Assembly: GCA_015039465.1 (NCBI GenBank)
Contig: MU130379.1
Span: 359,995-423,994, forward strand
Reading direction: 5' to 3'
Origin: Phlegmacium glaucopus
Taxonomy: Eukaryota > Basidiomycota > Agaricomycetes > Agaricales > Cortinariaceae
DNA length: 64,000 nt
Below are positions 51,457 to 62,351 of the stretch, one piece after another (positions within the stretch are counted from its first letter, which is position 1; each line of letters starts with the position of its first letter). Position numbers and translations under genes: made by a program. Below the pieces are notes generated by a model, which was not told the DNA's origin, searched no databases, and was given only the letters and a program-made list of their open reading frames with translations.

Positions 51457-52467
51457 TTAAAAATCCTCATCTCCTACTTCAACAATCTTTTCTTCTTCTT
51501 CGATTCCAAGCTGTAGGTTGGCGAGCTTCTCGTGTTCGTCTCTGCTCAATCCTTTGATCAAGGCGTGGATGTCTTTGACTGTTGGTTTCTTCTGGTCTTT
51601 TTGGTAATTGTTGTTGTTCGAAGATCCTTGGTTTTTATTTCCTTGGTATCCTCCTCGTTTCTCTTTGCAGTCTCTGGAGATATGGCCAGGCTTGTCGCAT
51701 TTGAAACAGAGGCCTTTGCGCATGTACTCTCCTCGCTTCTCGTAACTCATTGCATCAATGTCCATGGCGTCGGGATCGTTTCTTCGGTTTGAGGACCAGT
51801 TTCGTCCTTCGTGTTTCGGTTTCTCTTCTCGGTAAGTTGGGTCGTATGATTTCTTGTTCGGCTGTTCTGATTGTAAGAGTGCCATAGCAAATCGGTATTG
51901 CGAGTCATATTGAATCGCTCTGTTTTTCCATCCTTTAATGGTCATGGGGGTGTCAGGGGATAGTAAAATCTTTTGTGTCAGGGATGGGTTCAGGATTTTT
52001 CGAAACATTGAGACCAGATGGATGTTGTCTGATGCAGTTGTTTCTTCTAATCCGGCTTGTCTTGTTAAAAGAGTGAATTCGGTAACGACTTGTTCTGCCA
52101 ATTTCTTTCCTTGTCGGAGTAAGGTTAGTTGATGGATGGCGTCTTGGGTTCTGTTTACTTCTTTGAACTGTTCTTCGATTGTTTCATAGAAAGCGGCGAG
52201 GGTCGGGAGAACGATTTCTCCTTGGGGATTGGTGATGCTGTCGATCCAGCTTTTTTTCCATTGTGCTGCTTCTCCTCCATTCATGAAAGAGAGGATGAAC
52301 GCTATCTTCGGTCCATCTTCGAAGTAGATTTTGTCGTTGACTGTTAGGTAAATTTTGCATTCTTGTAGGAACTTCTTCACTCTTTGTCGGTCACCGGTGA
52401 AAGGTGTCAGTTTGTTGATATTCATTTCTCTTGGGCCTTGTTGAGGGGCAGAGGTTTCTCCAGCCAT
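51457..52467 (-). CDS. Chromovirus gag
   Basis: The 336-residue capsid/nucleocapsid protein starts AGETSAPQQGPREMNINKLT after the initiator. The capsid-type region includes KKFLQECKIYLTVND, GGEAAQWKKSWIDSI, and FYETIEEQFKEVNRTQDA. A single CCHC knuckle CFKCDKPGHISRDC lies in a basic, Asn-rich region. It ends with an acidic tail. The frame is intact. Confidence 0.92.
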   Translation of the reverse strand: MAGETSAPQQGPREMNINKLTPFTGDRQRVKKFLQECKIYLTVNDKIYFEDGPKIAFILSFMNGGEAAQWKKSWIDSITNPQGEIVLPTLAAFYETIEEQFKEVNRTQDAIHQLTLLRQGKKLAEQVVTEFTLLTRQAGLEETTASDNIHLVSMFRKILNPSLTQKILLSPDTPMTIKGWKNRAIQYDSQYRFAMALLQSEQPNKKSYDPTYREEKPKHEGRNWSSNRRNDPDAMDIDAMSYEKRGEYMRKGLCFKCDKPGHISRDCKEKRGGYQGNKNQGSSNNNNYQKDQKKPTVKDIHALIKGLSRDEHEKLANLQLGIEEEEKIVEVGDEDF

Positions 52468-54892
52468 TGTTGGTTTGTTCGGTTTCGGTTTGTTGTTGTA
52501 GAAGTAAGAAGTCTTTGCTCTATCTTCTTATACTGGATCAAGTATTTAACTTTTCACAGTATTCGTTTGGTTTGGTTTGTCGGTGTTTTGGTTTCGGGTT
52601 CGGCTAGATATAACCAACGCTTCTAAGAAGAGAGTGTTGATAGGATCCATATAGCCTCTAGGTTCGTAAACTGGTTATTTTTGCAATTTAACAACTTCGC
52701 AGTATACGCGGATGCCTCGCGGGTACCAACTTCACTCGCACTCTCATTCGCGGTTGTTGCACATCCTTCGCACATCACACAACATGATATAGGCCTCACA
52801 TAACCTTCGTACATCACTTCTACGACCTTTGTAACTATCCAACGCACCCTCATTCCTCTTCGCATTTCATACTTCGACATATCTTCAACTCTCTCTATCA
52901 ATACTGGACTTAGCCATTTCTTTCCTTTGCAACCACACCTTCGCACAGCTTCTCTTTAATCTCGCGGTCTTTCACGGCTCGCATACACATCCCTTTCACT
53001 GGTTTGATCATGGTCCATGTTGTTTTTAACTTACTTTCTTTTAACTTTCCATATATATTATTATTTTATCATCTCCTTCAAAACAGGAGGTCATACAACT
53101 GACCTCCTTACTCATCACTTCTATTGTTATTCTATCCCGTATTTCTTTGTTACCAAACTACTGGGCCCATGTGACTTCACATTAGCTCAATTTTTACATT
53201 ACTGTTTCGCATATCCGCACCTGGCTAGCTTGTTACCCTTGTATTAAGTACCTGTAGCAAGTAGGAGGGAAGGTGAACAAGAGATGGCCAGAGTTTTGAT
53301 CCCATAAACTTTGCAGCAACGTTCTAAGTCAATAGTCTCATCCTTCAAGCTACTTCGCGAACCGCGTTATAAATCGTTGTTGTTGTTGTATATAAACACC
53401 AACCAGAGAGCAGTGGACCAGACCTTAGGTCAAGAGACTCCCTGTCGTTCATTTAGGGAAGGTATAACCTTGACTTTTAACACACAGAGGTAAGGGGAAA
53501 GAATAGAGAAGAGAAGGAGGAGGATGAAGGTCTTGGAAGATGAATGAGGTATAAAACGAGGATGAGGATGAGCAAGAGAGAGTCTTCAGTAAGACTATAG
53601 CGGTTGAGGGATAGGGGATAGATTGACAGTAAGGGGCAAGAAAAGCGAACTTAAGGGAGGAATTCACTGGAATTCCACTGAGATGATGAAAGTGGGGGGT
53701 AAGAATGAATTGAACTGAACTACCTATCCTGGTACAAAAGAGCAGTATTTATACCCTAAGGATGAGGCTATGTAAAACAATAAAAAGAAACAAAGTACGC
53801 GCTGTCAAAGGAAGAAAGATAAAGAGAGGACAGCTGCGAGAAGAAAAGAACAATGGAAAAGAAAAGGAACAATAAAAAAATCTGTAAAGTGTCAAAGTGC
53901 GAGAGAAAAGAAAAGAAGGCAGTGTACATAGTCCAATAGCAAAAATATATCGACTCCATAGGCGTGTGGTCATGTCAAAATATGAAAGGTCCTGAGTCAA
54001 CACTTGAAAGGCGCAGCCTTGTTCCCGAGAAAACACTACTTGCCCATGGTCCCATGTCGCGCAGCCTTGATAACACTTGACACACTGCGAGAATAATCCT
54101 CTGCTGCTGATTCATCTGCAATTCCTGCTTAGTCGTGATCCTCCTGGACTTCCTAAATTGTCATAAAGAGGGTGGGAAGGCTTCAGGTACCGCGTGAATG
54201 ATGGTTTTGGCAGTGAATGATAAGATAAGAGGTAGATGAGTGAGGATAGGGGACTGAGTGAGATCCAGGAGCGAGGTATGGCAAGATAGATAGCTGAAGC
54301 GAAGACTTGTGGGTCCATAGCCACAACAATGATGACAAAGCCTTTGACATAATGGGAGATGTAACTGATGCATCCATAAATGGGCTGTTCTTGAAATGAT
54401 GGGCCATAGATGCGATCAAACACGAGCCGATGACCGATGCGAATAGTAGATTGATCGCTTTGCTGGATCACTAGCCAAGGGACAAACGGATGGTAGATGT
54501 TAAGGAGCATGTCGATAGTGTAAATGATAGACAACATAGTGGAGGACATTGAGGATATGATGAGTGATGAGGATGTTAACGTTGAACGAATGATTTTGTT
54601 GACCAGGAACGCGATTCAGGGCTGCTTCCAAAATAGGTAAGTGAATTCAAAGTCCGCTTATTTTCATGATGGCAACTTTTAAGCTTTGTTCTCATGCTAC
54701 CAATCAGTATTGGTGCGCGACAGCGTTATCATTCGCAAACTTCACTATCCTCGCAGTCTACTCTTCTTGCGTATTTCAATACCGCAGACTTCTCTTTAAA
54801 TTCTATCGAGGAAATCTACATTAACCCCTCTGAACTATGTTACTACTTGCAGTCTGATCCCATTGCAGGTACATCAGCGTGTAGAAATACTG
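52468..54892 (-). other. Long 5' leader of the chromovirus
   Basis: The distance from primer site to gag is about 2.4 kb, far more than usual. It may contain older insertions: the 13-mer TAGGTTCGTAAAC occurs at 52661-52673, as at the F-box duplicates; a plus-strand TATATAAAC lies near 53388; and purine-rich repeats fill 53490-53920. The minus frame 54549-54112 (145 residues, hydrophobic) has no family I recognise. No second LTR pair was found inside. Confidence 0.5.
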
Positions 54893-54905
54893 TAGCTAAT
54901 TCTTT
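54893..54905 (-). promoter_or_regulatory. Primer-binding site, probable self-priming type
   Basis: Directly beside the 5' LTR the minus strand reads AAAGAATTAGCTA. It does not look like a tRNA 3' end (no TGG start). It is a perfect 12-nt complement of LTR sequence TAGCTAATTCTT (minus strand, 55079-55068), which lies about 33 bases after the LTR TATA box, i.e. at the expected transcript 5' end. Confidence 0.8.
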
Positions 54906-55306
54906 TGTTACAACTTCGAACGGCTCAGATGCTTCTGGCCGTAAACAGTCGTATATGAGTTTGTTCGTTCGTACGGTGAGCTCAGAAGAATACCAAGAGA
55001 TAGTTCTCGAGGCAGCGTCTTAAGAGTTTGAGAATGTCAAGAGCAAGATAACCGAGGTTAGAGTCTCAAGAATTAGCTAAGGTAATACAAGAGAGTAAAT
55101 ACGGTATTTATACTAATAGGGAGAGTCGTGCATATGGTGAGGTGTCCACATGTAAAGCATGTTGTGTGAGTATAAATAAGTGAAACGATGAAAAGAAAGA
55201 GGTAAACATATGTAAAGCGGATATGAATAGTAGAAGTAGAAATGCCTGGATGTGAAACGGGCATGTGTTCGGTGGTGATAAGAAAAAGAAAAAGAAGTTC
55301 GTAACA
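54906..55306 (-). repeat. Chromovirus 5' LTR
   Basis: 401 bp, partner of 46548-46948. It contains TATAAATA on the minus strand at 55112-55105 and the predicted transcript start at about 55079. Confidence 0.95.
55105..55112 (-). promoter_or_regulatory. LTR TATA box
   Basis: TATAAATA on the minus strand, 33 bases before the predicted RNA start that matches the primer-binding site. Confidence 0.7.
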
Positions 55307-55311
55307 TTTGA
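55307..55311. repeat. 5-bp target duplication of the chromovirus, right copy
   Basis: TTTGA, identical to 46543-46547. Confidence 0.9.
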
Positions 55312-55965
55312 TATCTGTAATTATACTGAATGTATTTTCTTTTGAATTTCCATTCACTAATATTACTTATCAGCAGCTCCTGTGACCCATCCATTTGGTG
55401 CACAATTCCTGTCCTTTAATTTCACAGAAAACATAGGGAAATATGACTGCCCTTGCTTGATTTTATAAAGTCCATAAGGCTATTCAAAAAGCTTTGGAGT
55501 GTGGTATCACAAAACCAATAATACTAGTACATATTTTGTCTCCCTTGATATTTACATGTCCACTCAATAGAATACTACCACTGATGACCTGACTCCAAAT
55601 TACAAAGCACTTAACCCCATATGCTGAATGAACATGAGTGGGACAAGAAGTCTCAGTCTCAAAAAATTTGGATAAGTTGTAAGTAATGTTTCAAAGTTTT
55701 CAAGTTCAACATTGATGTCCTTAGATATGATGCTGATGGTCATTTTACACACTAAAATGACCAAGCCATGAATACTCAGTATGTTATTCTATAGTTTCCT
55801 GCAGTTGGTGATTTTTTGGTGGGTGGCAAGGTGGCAAGATGTTTGGATGCACAGTGGTCAATTAGTATTTAAATTCATCTAATGTTCATCAGAATCAATG
55901 CTAGAATCAATTGTTATGGACCTTACAGTTTTACTCAATTTCTTTGTCTAACTACTGGTGTCCTA
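55312..55965 (+). pseudogene. Decayed hAT transposase, right part, and NLR 3' flank
   Basis: The plus strand retains fragments such as NMTALA, FYKVHKAIQKALECGITK and YFVSLDIYM, in the order found in hAT transposases after the region seen at 46408-46547. Stops and frameshifts are frequent. From about 55700 nothing is recognisable up to the end of the NLR gene. Confidence 0.45.
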
Positions 55966-57730
55966 CTACTTTCTGGATTGTTGTGCACTAAGAAGCTTCT
56001 TCCTCATGTTAATGACTTGAACCTCCAGCTGCTCTGCCTCATTCCACTTTCCCTGGTTATGGTATGTAATTGCTAGATTTGTCATGCTTGTGAGTGTGGA
56101 TGGATGTTCTGCACCAAGAAGCCTCTTTCTTATATCCATAACTTGAACAAACAGTTGACCTGCCTCATTCCACCTTCTCTGATTATGGTAGATGTTTGCT
56201 AAACTTTCCATGCTTGTGAGGGTGTCTGGATGTTCTGCACCAAGAAGCCTCTTCCTTATGCCCATGATATGAACCACCAGCTGCTCTGCTTCATTCCTCC
56301 TTCCCTGATTATAGTATGTGCCTGATAGATTTGCCATGGTTGTGAGTGTGTCTGGATGTTCTGCACCAAGAAGTTTCTTCCTCATGTTAATAACTTGAAC
56401 CTCCAGCTGCTCTGCCTCATTCCACCTTCCCTGCTTATGATATGTGGCTGCTAGATTTGCCATGCTTGTGAGGGTTGATGGATGTTCTGCACCAAGAACT
56501 TTCTTTCTCATGTTAAGGACTTGAACATCCAGCTTCTCTGCCTCATTCCATCTTTTCTGTTTGCGGTATGTGGATGCTAGATTTGCCATGCTTGTGAGGA
56601 TTGTTGGATGTTCTGCACCAAGAAGCCTCTTCCTTATGTCCATGGCATAAACCTCTAGCTTCTCTGCCTCATTCAACCTTCTCTGATCACAGTATGTGGA
56701 TGCTAGATTTGCAATGCTTGTGAGAGTGTCTGGATGTTCTGCACCAAGAACCTTCTTCCTCATGTCAATGACTTGAACCTCTAGCTGCTCTGCCTCATTC
56801 AACCTTCCCTGTTTACAGTATGTACTTGCTAGATTTGCCATGCCTGTGAGTGTGGATGGATGTTCTGCACCAAGAAGCTTCTTCCTCATGTCTATAACTT
56901 GAACAAATAGCTGCTCTGCCTCATTCCACCTTCCCTGATTACAGTATGTAGATGCTAAATTTGCCATGCTTATGAGGGTGTCTGGATGTTCTGCACCAAG
57001 AAGCTTTTTACTTATGTCAATGACCTGAACCTCCAGCTGCTCTGCCTCATTCAACCTTCCCTGATCACGGTATGTGCTTGCTAGATTTTCCATGCTTGTG
57101 AGGGTGGATGGATGTTCTGCACCAAGAAGCTTCTGCCTTATGTCAACAACATGAACAAACAGCTGCTCTGCCTTATCCCACCTTCCCTGAATATGATATG
57201 TGCCTGCTAGATTTGCCATACTTATAAGTGTGTGTGGATGCTCTGCACCAAGAAGCTTCTTCCTCATGTACACAACTTGAACCTCCAGCTGCTCTGCCTC
57301 ATTCCACCTTCCCTGATTACAGTATGTGGATGCTAGATTTGCCATGCTTGTGAGAGTGTCTGGATGATCTGCACCAAGAATCTTCTTCCTTATGTTCATG
57401 ACTTGAACTTCCAGCTGCTCTGCCTTATTCAACCTTCCCTGATTACGGTATGTGCCTGCTAGATTTACCATGGTTGTGAGTGTGTCTGGATGTTCTGCAC
57501 CAAGAAGTGTTTTTGCCATGTCCATGACTTCAATAAACATCTGCTCTGCTTCATTCCACCTTCCCTGATCATGGTATATGGCTGCTAATTTTCCCATGCT
57601 TGTGATTGTGAATAGATGTTCTGCACCCAGCAGCTTCCTCCTCATGTCCATGACTTCAGCCTCCAGCTGCTCTGCATTCTTCCAGTCTCCATTCTCCCAC
57701 ATTACTAGTGCAAAATTACTATATTTGTCA
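55966..57730 (-). repeat. 126-bp TPR-coding tandem repeat, 14 units
   Basis: The repeat unit is 126 bp. Neighbouring units share long identical runs, for example the stretch coding LLGAEHPDTLTSMANLA. Two variants of the helix-A sequence, QLEVQV and QLFVQV, are interspersed, which suggests amplification by multi-unit blocks. Confidence 0.9.
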
Positions 57731-59829
57731 TCATAGTACTGCCTGGTGAGTCCCATTTGGCTGCCATGTAACTCATTTGCCTTGATATGTGGAAAAATCA
57801 ACCGCCGTAATGCATAATCCTGAGTTGTCATTCCTGTTGGAATTGCACAGGACAAGATTATGCTTCCCATCTGATGCATTCTTTGCTGCTCAGATTTTGA
57901 CATTCTTTCCTGACTCCAGTATTGCACCAGAGGATGAACAGAAAACATTCTAGGTGTTTGTCCCCTTTTCATCAAGGAGAAAGAGAGCAGGACACTAATC
58001 CCTTGTCCAAAGATGACTTCATCCCACTGACCAACATTGTTCAAGCCAAGCAGAGTATAATCCAGTGAAGTGACTGCCTGAGGTAATTTTTGAGCTACCT
58101 CATTATCAACATGTTTCATGGCTCTCTCAGCAGCAGATTGGAATATGTCTTTAGAAATATTGTTATGATGGTAGAAAGCACATATTTGAAGAATTAGGAT
58201 TGCAGCCTTGGCTGCTTGTGCATCCCCAGTGGTAGATTGTCCACCAGCTCTCTTTTCTATTTCTTTAAAAGATAAATCCCAAGTCCCATACACTGTTTGA
58301 TTATAATCTGATGCTCCTGTGAATACAGGATCAGACATAAGAGTCTGATGGTGCAAGGACAATTGGGTGAGATATTCATTGATATCACATTTCCCAGCAT
58401 CAATATAAGCAGCAGCATGATCAACAGCAAGAGGAATGCCACCAAGTTCAGTGACAATACTTTTGGCAGCTTGTAAATGCTCAGGTGAAGGATCTAAATG
58501 GCTAGCCTTCAGAAGCAGAATCATAGCATCTGGCTCCTCCATTTCACTAATCTCAATCACATTCTGAAATCCTATGACCCTTCCCATGGATTGGTTTCGA
58601 CTGGTAATCAGAATATTACCTCTGTTACCTGGGGGAATGAACTTGGCTACCACCTCTGGGGGAGGATCACCAGCATTATCAAACACAATCAACCAGTCCT
58701 CTTGAATACAAGATATCCACTGGAGGACAGACTCAACTGAGCCATCCACACCAGAAGCTTGTGCAGCAGGAATGCCGGATATACCTTTGAGAGACATTGT
58801 AATACTCTCATAAGAGGAGGCATCAACCCAGAACACATGTGAAAAACTAGAGCAAGAGATGAATCCACAGTATTGTGAACGGTAATATGAAAACACTTAC
58901 CTGCCAGACATTTCTTCTGTGAACTTAAGACAGATCTGGGTCTTCCCGATCCCTCCCATTCCCCAGAGGAGACAAGAGCGCCTGGACATCAGTCTACTAT
59001 TAGCCCGAGAAACAAAAATCTTCCCAAGCTTGTTGAGTTCATTTTTTCGTCCGGTAAAGAATAGACTAGAAAGTGGTTTCTGAGGTACAGGAATCTTCAT
59101 CTGCTGTTCGCTGGTATTGGCAGGGAAATTGTTGACGATATGATACTGGCAGACAAGTTATTACTAAATCATTTAGACAGCCTACGACAATGACTTACAA
59201 AAGTACCACCCGCGACGAACACGTCCTGGGCATTCACAACGGGAGTCGGAAGAGACAAGCCAGATTGCTGAGTCTGCTGATCATCAGGGAAAGCCGAGAA
59301 CATATTGTGTAAGCAACCCACTGAGGGATTTTGTCCCGATTCCATGGATCCCAAGTTTGCTTGGGTTATGGCATCAGGCGAGGAGGGTACGGGAGCGACC
59401 GCCGAAGCGGAGGCTTGGAATTCATGGGTAGCCTGATCGACACGATGATTGAGTAATTATGGATGTGATAGGCTAAATTGAACACTCACAATAACGCCAG
59501 CGGCTGGAACGCTTACAGGAGCAAGATCATTGATCGCCAACGCGGAAACCGAAGCAGATCCCGGGAGGTCATGGGTAATCTGATCGGTGACGGTGATTTA
59601 ATACTCAAGGATGCGATGGGTGAAGTTTAACGCTCACAGTAACGTCAGCGACTTGAATAACTTGTGCGCTTGCAGCTGCAGCATTAGCGGGCACGGATAG
59701 CATGGGATCAACGGTGCTTGCTTTGATGATCGATGTCGGTTCAGAGCTTGAACCCTGACCATCGTTGATGGTCAGAGATGAATGTTTTGGTTTTTTGGGT
59801 CTGATAATTTTCTTAAAAATGCGCTTCAT
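55966..59829 (-). CDS. NB-ARC/TPR receptor (fungal NLR-like STAND protein)
   Basis: STAND ATPases of this build are candidate intracellular sensors of non-self or stress. Five exons (59829-59638, 59579-59490, 59432-59199, 59145-58901, 58846-55966) give 1213 residues. The N-terminal 170 residues are basic then Ala/Ser-rich; exons 2 and 3 start alike (ITHDLPGSAS, ATHEFQASAS), suggesting exon duplication. NB-ARC follows: FTGRKNELNKL, P-loop GMGGIGKTQ, FSHVFWVDASS, Walker B WLIVFDNAGD, GNILITSRN, and GGIPLAVDHAAAYI. A winged-helix part leads to 14 TPR units of 42 residues, consensus ANLASTYxxQGRWNEAEQLE, VQVxxMRKKLLGAEHPDTLTSM. The last unit is truncated, ending KLLSAQQSRK. No known effector domain is visible at the N-terminus. 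Confidence 0.9.
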
Positions 59830-60321
59830 ATCGTTGAACAGTGAGTTGTGGTTAAGCGATCAAGGTGGTGACAGTGGAGAGTCAAAAGAACTCGATTACA
59901 TAAACGGCAATCCAAAAGTCTAATTTCAAGTGCATCGCCACAGTCACCCATCATGGTCCCCACCTGCACACACGCTGTTTGTCAATTTTCTATCCTGTGG
60001 GCACTGGGGCCCGCGAAAATCGCGTAAATTGCAGACATTAGGGCGTCTGGCCATTCATGTGGGTTCGGACAACGTGTGGGGTGGTAAATTAGTACGTAAC
60101 GCCGCTTGCAGCACCCCCCACGACCCCATCATGCACCAAATTATTAGAACATTGCTTCGGGATATTAGTGGATATTACTACAGCCGGCCGGTTAGTCTTT
60201 AAGCTTATTGTCAGCCTGAGACTCCTCCTTAAATCCATGATATTTATCTACCCTTCCCATCCATCTAGGGTCCATCCACCGCCCATCCATCGAATTATTT
60301 TTTCCAGTGCGCGAAGGCTGC
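59830..60321. other. Divergent promoter region, NLR and P450
   Basis: No gene is supported; the frame 59930-60202 lacks motifs. A direct repeat CCATCCATC lies near 60260-60290, just upstream of the P450 start. Confidence 0.5.
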
Positions 60322-62351
60322 ATGTATTCCTTGTTCAGCACCGATGTCTCTTTACTACTTGTCGTGCTCCTTCTCTTTCCGATAAGCGTCGCATATCTAC
60401 GTTCGCAAACATATAAAGTTGGGCTGTAGTTGAAAGTCTATCGTTTCAACGCTAACCTCCACCATTTTTGCTTCTAGCTTCGACATATTCCTTCGGTTGG
60501 GAGTAACTTGCCAATTTTGTCATACATTGACGCATTTCGATTTCTGTTCCATGCCCAGGAAATGATTGCTGAAGGTACCCGCAGAGTAAGTTACCGTTAC
60601 TGGTAAAGCCCTTCTCTATTAACCCAACAACTTCCTTGTATCAGTATCCTGATGGAATTTTCAAAATCCCCGACTTCTTGGGCTGGATTGTCGTGGTAAC
60701 TGGCCCAAAGCTCATTGCCGAATATCGAAAGGTGCCCGAGCACCTGTTCTCGTCCCGATCTGCATTCGAATCTGTGCGTTTATTCGTCAATGTTCCCTTT
60801 CCTCGAGTGCCTCTTCGCTCATATTTAAGGATTGTTTAGACGTTTCAACACGAATATACTTTCCATCACACGATGACATCTGCTCCGAGATATCACCTCT
60901 CCATCATCAAATCGCAATTGACTCGTTCCATCGGGAAAGTAGCATCTGAAATGCACGACGAGGTGGTAGCCGCCTTTGACGAATATTTGCAAACCAATGT
61001 TGATGGCGGTACGTTTCCAAACAGCACAGATTGTTGCTTTGAAATAATTGAATATAAATTGAAGAATGGGGGACATTCCCAGTCCTTGAAATCATGCCGA
61101 AGCTCGCTTGCAGAGCAAATAATCGTGTCTTCGTTGGGTTCCCTCTTTGTAAGTAATGGACATAGAATTATCAAAACATGAGGTGTTCATATACGTCTTC
61201 AAAGGCCGTGATCCCGATTTTTTGGCGCTATCAGTCAAACGTACTGCAGCTGTAGTGAAGACTGCTGTACTTCTCGGTTTCTGTCCGAAATTTCTACGAA
61301 GGTGAGCAGGATCGGCAGTTGAGGTAATATGTGCTAACTTCTGACAGCTTCGTGACGCCATTGATATCTGAGCATCGAAAGGAACTAGAGACTGTTCAAC
61401 GCCTTCTTACGCCCTTTATCGAGGCTCGCCGACAGGAACTTGCGGGAAAAGAGGAGTATGCTGCTGCCACTGACCAAGGGGTGAGCACTTGAGAGTGTCC
61501 TTACCTTCTTCGCTCTCTGATAAATTTAGACCGATGTCTTGACATGGCTTTTGACAGATCCTATTGGAAAGAACAGCTCTAATCTGGACCTGACCTGCCG
61601 AGTCCTCATACTCAATTTTGCATCCATTCATACAACGTCGATGGTAAGTCGGAGCTAATAATTTAAGGGTCGTAAACAACTATTACCAAAATTCCTTTAG
61701 ACCACCGCCCAGGCGTTGTACGACTTGGCTGCGTATCCTGAATACGCAGAACCACTTCGCGAAGAGGCTGCTCGCGTAGTCGAACGCGATGGCTGGACGA
61801 AGGCCGCGATTAGTAACATGGACAAGATTGATAGCTTTCTCAAAGAATCAATGAGAGTTAACACGATCTCGGAACGTTAGTAACCCTATCCACCATCTAT
61901 TATAACATTATTATAACTAATTTAAACAGTGCTAATGCCTCGCATTGCGGTCGAAGATTACACCTTTGCTCAGACAGGCACTTTGATTCCCCGGGGAACC
62001 TTCCTCCACGTGGCAACTCGTGAGGCACACTTTGACGGTAACGCTTACGCTGACCCAAGCAAATTCGACGGACTTCGGTTTTTCAAGCTGAAGAGCCAAG
62101 CAATCGCCAATGAAAGACAGTTTGATTTGACAACCACCAGTCCGGAATCTGTACCTTTTGGAACGGGGATACACGCATGTCCTGGACGTTTCTTCGTCGC
62201 GAGCGAAATGAAGCTCATGCTCGCTCATCTGGTCCTGAATTATGATATCAAGTTTGAAAAGGAAGGTGTTCGACCCTTGAATAAGTATTTCCAAGCGACT
62301 TGCTTCCCAGATCCTGCGGCCAAAATTCTTTTCCGAAGGCGCAAGAATTAG
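60322..62351 (+). CDS. Cytochrome P450 monooxygenase
   Basis: Membrane-anchored haem-thiolate oxygenase. Ten exons (60322-60417, 60478-60585, 60645-60773, 60840-61008, 61065-61148, 61205-61301, 61348-61480, 61530-61643, 61701-61875, 61930-62351) give 508 residues. Exon 1 encodes the anchor VSLLLVVLLLFPISVAYL; its donor is GTTGGG. Later features: RYPDGIFKIPD, FQHEYTFHHTM, VFVGFPLCRDPDFLALSV, the I-helix region FASIHTTSM (the usual acidic-Thr pair is replaced), the K-helix ExxR in FLKESMRVN, and the haem loop VPFGTGIHACPGRFFVASEM with the Cys ligand. The sequence resembles ent-kaurene-oxidase-like and CYP512-type mushroom P450s. The substrate is unknown, and no terpene or polyketide gene is near. 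Confidence 0.92.

Larger units (their letters stand above)
46548..55306 (-). mobile_element. Ty3/Gypsy chromovirus, complete with LTRs (8.76 kb)
   Basis: The two 401-bp LTRs (46548-46948 and 54906-55306) start TGTTACAAC, end CGTAACA and are flanked by TTTGA. Order on the minus strand: 5' LTR, primer site, a leader of about 2.4 kb, gag, protease-RT-RNase H, integrase with a C-terminal chromodomain, an extra zinc-knuckle ORF, polypurine tract, 3' LTR. The LTRs differ at nine positions in my alignment, six of them CpG transitions. Two premature TGA codons break pol, so this copy is not autonomous. The chromodomain places it with chromoviruses, which target heterochromatin marks. Confidence 0.95.

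Noticed and set aside
54112..54549. 145-codon minus-strand ORF in the chromovirus leader
   Set aside because: It has some hydrophobic segments but no family match or splice support; not enough to call a gene.
54694..55023. 109-codon plus-strand ORF
   Set aside because: It crosses the leader, primer site and LTR of the chromovirus in antisense.
46548..55306. Neurospora-type RIP
   Set aside because: The changes favour CpG sites, not CpA, so methylation with deamination fits better.
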